In this document: positions 18,601-20,712 of the stretch, in pieces
Numbering within the stretch: the first letter of the stretch is position 1
How the letters are laid out: each line of letters opens with the position of its first letter
Source: Pholiota molesta
Lineage: Eukaryota > Basidiomycota > Agaricomycetes > Agaricales > Strophariaceae
Assembly: GCA_014925825.1 (NCBI GenBank)
Contig: JACGCK010000488.1
Location: 1 to 20,712, forward strand
Direction of reading: 5' to 3'
DNA: 20,712 nucleotides
Program-made: the position numbers and the translations under genes
Notes under the pieces: generated by a model
What the model was told of the DNA's origin: nothing
What the model saw: only the letters and a program-made list of their open reading frames with translations
The model's database searches: none

Positions 18601-20712
18601 TTCTTGAAAGGATCAGTGTCGACCTGCAGATCGACAAATCTATTGTTCCGACTGCAATCAACTTAGCACAATTCAAAGTTTCTGGTACACTCCCTTCCTT
18701 GCAAGTTAACGTATCAGACGCAAAGTATAAATCATTGATGCGCCTTATCGATGTGTGCATTCCTCACTTTGGGGATGAAGAAAATGCAGCCCCTCACAGC
18801 CGACTAGAAATGCATTCCAGCTTCCTGCCACGCTATTTGGACAACAATCTGGCCACGAGTATAACATCGAAGACGATGACCAACAGCAAGGGACTGCACC
18901 GGTCGCCCAGGAAGAGCAATTTTTCGAAGCTGAAGATGGATCTTCAGAGGTAAGACCCTTATTTGAGCGCCTACCCCAGTTCTGAACGGAATGCAGCATC
19001 CAGAATTGCATCAACACATATTTGAACTGGATTTCAAAGTTGATAAACTTCGTGCCGTCGTCTCGAAGTCGACTGCTGATGGCATCGATAAGCCGTTAGG
19101 TGACCTTCATCTCGAAGGATTTTCACTAGCATTTGCAGTGGCCAAATACGACATGAAGGTGGACGTTAACCTACGGTATCTATCTATTTATTTTGACTAT
19201 CAAGGAAGACCCTAATTCATCGTTCCGCTAGTTCTATAGTCATGAACGTGGTTCAACCAGGCGAGAAAGATATCCAATTCATCTCTACTCCAGAACTCGG
19301 TGACTCTTACGATAAAGACCTTCTCAAAGTCATATATACACGAGTGCAGAAGGAATCCCCGGACTTTCTGACTGTATATGATGGGATCGATCAAAATGTC
19401 GACATCAAAGTATCGACATTGGTTTTCCGCGCAGCTCCAGAGCCCGTCCTTGCATTATACGACTTTGTCATGACCACATTTGTCCCTACAGACCAGAAGA
19501 TTTCTACAAACCCCATTATGCCATCGACTACTAAGCCATCGACTACAGATTCAGGGATTCGGGTCAAATTCAGGTTACCCAAGTCGATCAATCCGATAGT
19601 AAGATACGGGTTTTATTGAAGCTGGAGGGTGTACAAGGTCTGTCCCTCGGCTATCACATTGAATGAACCTATCATTTATTGGGAAATTTAGTAACACTCA
19701 TCAATGAACTCGAAAATCTGGCAACTCTTTCTCTCTCAACAGCGGACGTGTCTGTATTCATTCGATCCAAGACACTTCGAGTTTCCGGACGCCTCGGAAA
19801 CCTGACATTATCCAACGACAATTGCAGATATTCTTTGGTGGGAGACTTCGGAAAGCTAATGTCCATTGACGGAAAGAACTTCGCAGATTTCAACTATCAG
19901 ACATTCGATCCCGAAGAAGAAAATTACACTGGAGTCAAATCATCTGTTCGTCTGGATGCCGCTTCCATCAAATTTCACTTCATAGAACAACCCCTTCATG
20001 ATCTTTATTTGTTCTTCTCTAAACTCGCAAAGCTCAAAGGTCTATACGATGCTGCTACCCAAGTCGCTGTCCAGCGTGCATCCGAGATCGAGAGGATGCA
20101 ATTTGAAATATCCGTTAAAACACCCATTGTAGTCTTTCCTTCAGATCCTGCATTATCTTTCGATGCTCTTGTTCTTCGACTAGGACAAATTGCGCCCGAA
20201 ATGTCTCGGAGTCCGTCGTCAATCGCATTTCGGCCAGTTTGCATGGAATACAACTCGTGTCTACTCTTCATCGCAATGGCGAAGTATTAGCTTTGAAGAT
20301 GATCGATGACATTGATGTGTCTGCAGATATAGTTCAAACAAGTAATATAGATCGCATGCAAGATTTTGACTTGCCAGATACCCAGGTAAGCCATTCAACC
20401 AAACAATCTACATTAACTCTCGATTAACATTGCATAGATCTCGATCAAGATATCGGATGTCAAATTGCATTTAACTCAAGTGCAGTATTGCCTTCTTATG
20501 AAAGTCGCCAATGAGATTCCTCGTGTGTTTGCAGGCATGCCAGATACTGAAGCTGGCTTCGACAAGGATGGTTCCACATCAGTTACAGCCAACAAAGCGA
20601 AAGAAACACTCGTCGACTTCGAGCCTGAACTTCGCTCGTCTTCCGGAGAAATTGGAGCGCTGTGACCTCGTTGTGCACGTCAATGCGATCAAGCTTCATT
20701 TATACGATGGTT
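15604..20712 (+). CDS. VPS13: VPS13 lipid-transfer protein, N-terminal part, frame broken
   Basis: VPS13 is a very large bridge-like protein that moves lipids between membranes at contact sites. About 1,400 residues are visible; the gene runs off the window (full proteins are about 3,100). Exons by homology: 15604-15641, 15704-15776, 15830-15910, 15958-16166, 16221-16338, 16391-16494, 16550-16648, 16698-16763, 16820-16964, 17037-17240, 17290-18054, 18103-18233, 18284-18473, 18531-18949, 18997-19175, 19232-19637, 19692-20385, 20438-end. Chorein-N landmarks: VLFNRILAPYVMNLDLNQV (split over exons 1-2), GALDKFQLPVDVWKVGHLGK, VEILVEDVYLLVIPS, VQVTVKNIHIRYE, NDHWVPAF. Later landmarks: SLFQKKLLGPLTGA, GWGEWLWG, KHLIIDAGHIAIESDL, VFRAAPEPVLALYDF, LATLSLSTADVSV, IVVFPSDPA, VHVNAIKLHLYD. 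The frame breaks at ten sites, listed separately, so no continuous protein can be read. All 17 introns (47-72 nt) keep GT and AG. It is either a recent pseudogene or locally poor sequence. Confidence 0.9.
15627..15630 (+). other. VPS13 frame break 1 (one base short)
   Basis: The ATG frame reads MWWLDPGK then RFS and later stops. The conserved EVLNV is in the frame two bases on, as if a G were missing from AAGGAG. Without correction exon 1 cannot join exon 2 in frame. Confidence 0.75.
16066..16071 (+). other. VPS13 frame break 2 (one base short)
   Basis: VEDVYLLVIPSPQTS continues as STIPKKM and stops, while YNPQEDEARAQAAKAERLEN lies in the next frame. A TT reduced to T in AGTTAC would explain it. 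A 44-nt intron (16026-16069) would also restore the frame but would delete the conserved DVYLLVIPS. Confidence 0.65.
16316..16320 (+). other. VPS13 frame break 3 (one base short)
   Basis: IHIRYE runs into a stop two codons later. DNMSVPG, the conserved continuation of RYED, lies in the next frame; GAGGAT reduced to GAGAT fits. Confidence 0.8.
16427..16431 (+). other. VPS13 frame break 4 (one base short)
   Basis: HPFAAGITLGGFT reaches a stop three codons later, while AVSVNDHWVPAFIES continues in the next frame. ACGGCA reduced to ACGCA fits. Confidence 0.8.
16871..16878 (+). other. VPS13 frame break 5 in a T6 run (one base short)
   Basis: The frame of PRFDIQLF changes to FEEIGVVLDDHQYRD after six consecutive T bases; seven would keep the frame. 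Confidence 0.8.
16920..16925 (+). other. VPS13 frame break 6 (one base short)
   Basis: HQYRDV continues as ISLVDMYHVSLRKQ only in the frame two bases on. That frame then joins exon 10 in phase. Confidence 0.75.
18807..18813 (+). other. VPS13 frame break 7 (one base short)
   Basis: FGDEENAAPHSRLE changes to AFQLPATLFGQQSGHEYN and an acidic linker. One A missing from GAAAATGC fits, and exon 14 then joins exon 15 in phase. Confidence 0.7.
19556..19563 (+). other. VPS13 frame break 8 (one base short)
   Basis: The frame of STTDSGI changes to GQIQVTQVDQSDSKIRVLLK, which joins exon 17 in phase. A GGGG reduced to GGG fits; the exact place is uncertain. Confidence 0.65.
20190..20194 (+). other. VPS13 frame break 9 (one base short)
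   Basis: ALVLRLGQI changes to ARNVSESVVNRISASLHGIQ. ATTGGCGCC reduced to ATTGCGCC fits. Confidence 0.8.
20633..20658 (+). other. VPS13 frame break 10 (net shift of one base on)
   Basis: The frame of DFEPELRSSSGEIGAL reaches a stop, while CDLVVHVNAIKLHLYDG lies one base on. This needs two lost bases or one extra base, unlike the other sites. The place is not well defined. Confidence 0.6.

Overview
This looks like nuclear DNA from a basidiomycete fungus, probably an agaricomycete. The genes are packed closely on both strands. Nearly every gene is broken by short GT-AG introns of 47-73 nt; I place about 40 across the window. The recognisable proteins fit this: a CCAAT-complex bZIP regulator with fungal cysteine-rich regions, a THI74/SLC35F-type carrier, and a VPS13 whose N-terminus resembles basidiomycete homologues.

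Layout, left to right. 1-877: gene-poor, with an AGGCCT-rich repeat and a possible decayed minus-strand coding remnant. 878-3475 (+): translation initiation factor eIF3b, nine exons. 3571-4471: a non-autonomous inverted-repeat DNA transposon of about 0.88 kb, flanked by a 9-bp direct repeat and inserted between eIF3b and the next gene. 4673-6419 (+): a HapX-type iron-regulatory bZIP factor, four exons. 6510-8927 (-): a mitochondrial-type PPR protein, convergent with HapX. 9316-10974 (+): a ten-TM-type EamA/SLC35F-like transporter, eight exons, divergent from the PPR gene. 11118-12249 (-): an XRCC2-like RAD51 paralogue, three exons including a 25-nt microexon. 12553-14956 (+): a fungal coiled-coil protein divergent from XRCC2, three exons. 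15604 to the window end (+): the N-terminal part of VPS13, at least 18 exons.

The genes are mostly housekeeping and do not form a pathway cluster. Two observations stand out. First, the VPS13 reading frame is broken at ten places in about 4.2 kb of exon. Nine act as loss of one base, mostly within short homopolymers, yet all 17 visible introns keep their splice sites and no in-frame nonsense substitution is needed. The other six genes (about 10.7 kb of coding sequence) need no frame correction. This suggests either locally poor sequence or a very recent inactivation; read data would decide. Second, the proximal promoter of the HapX gene carries a siderophore-type GATA site and a palindromic TTACGTAA bZIP site, just downstream of the transposon insertion.

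I found no convincing evidence for a wholly new biological system. There are no CRISPR arrays, rRNA or tRNA genes that I can support.
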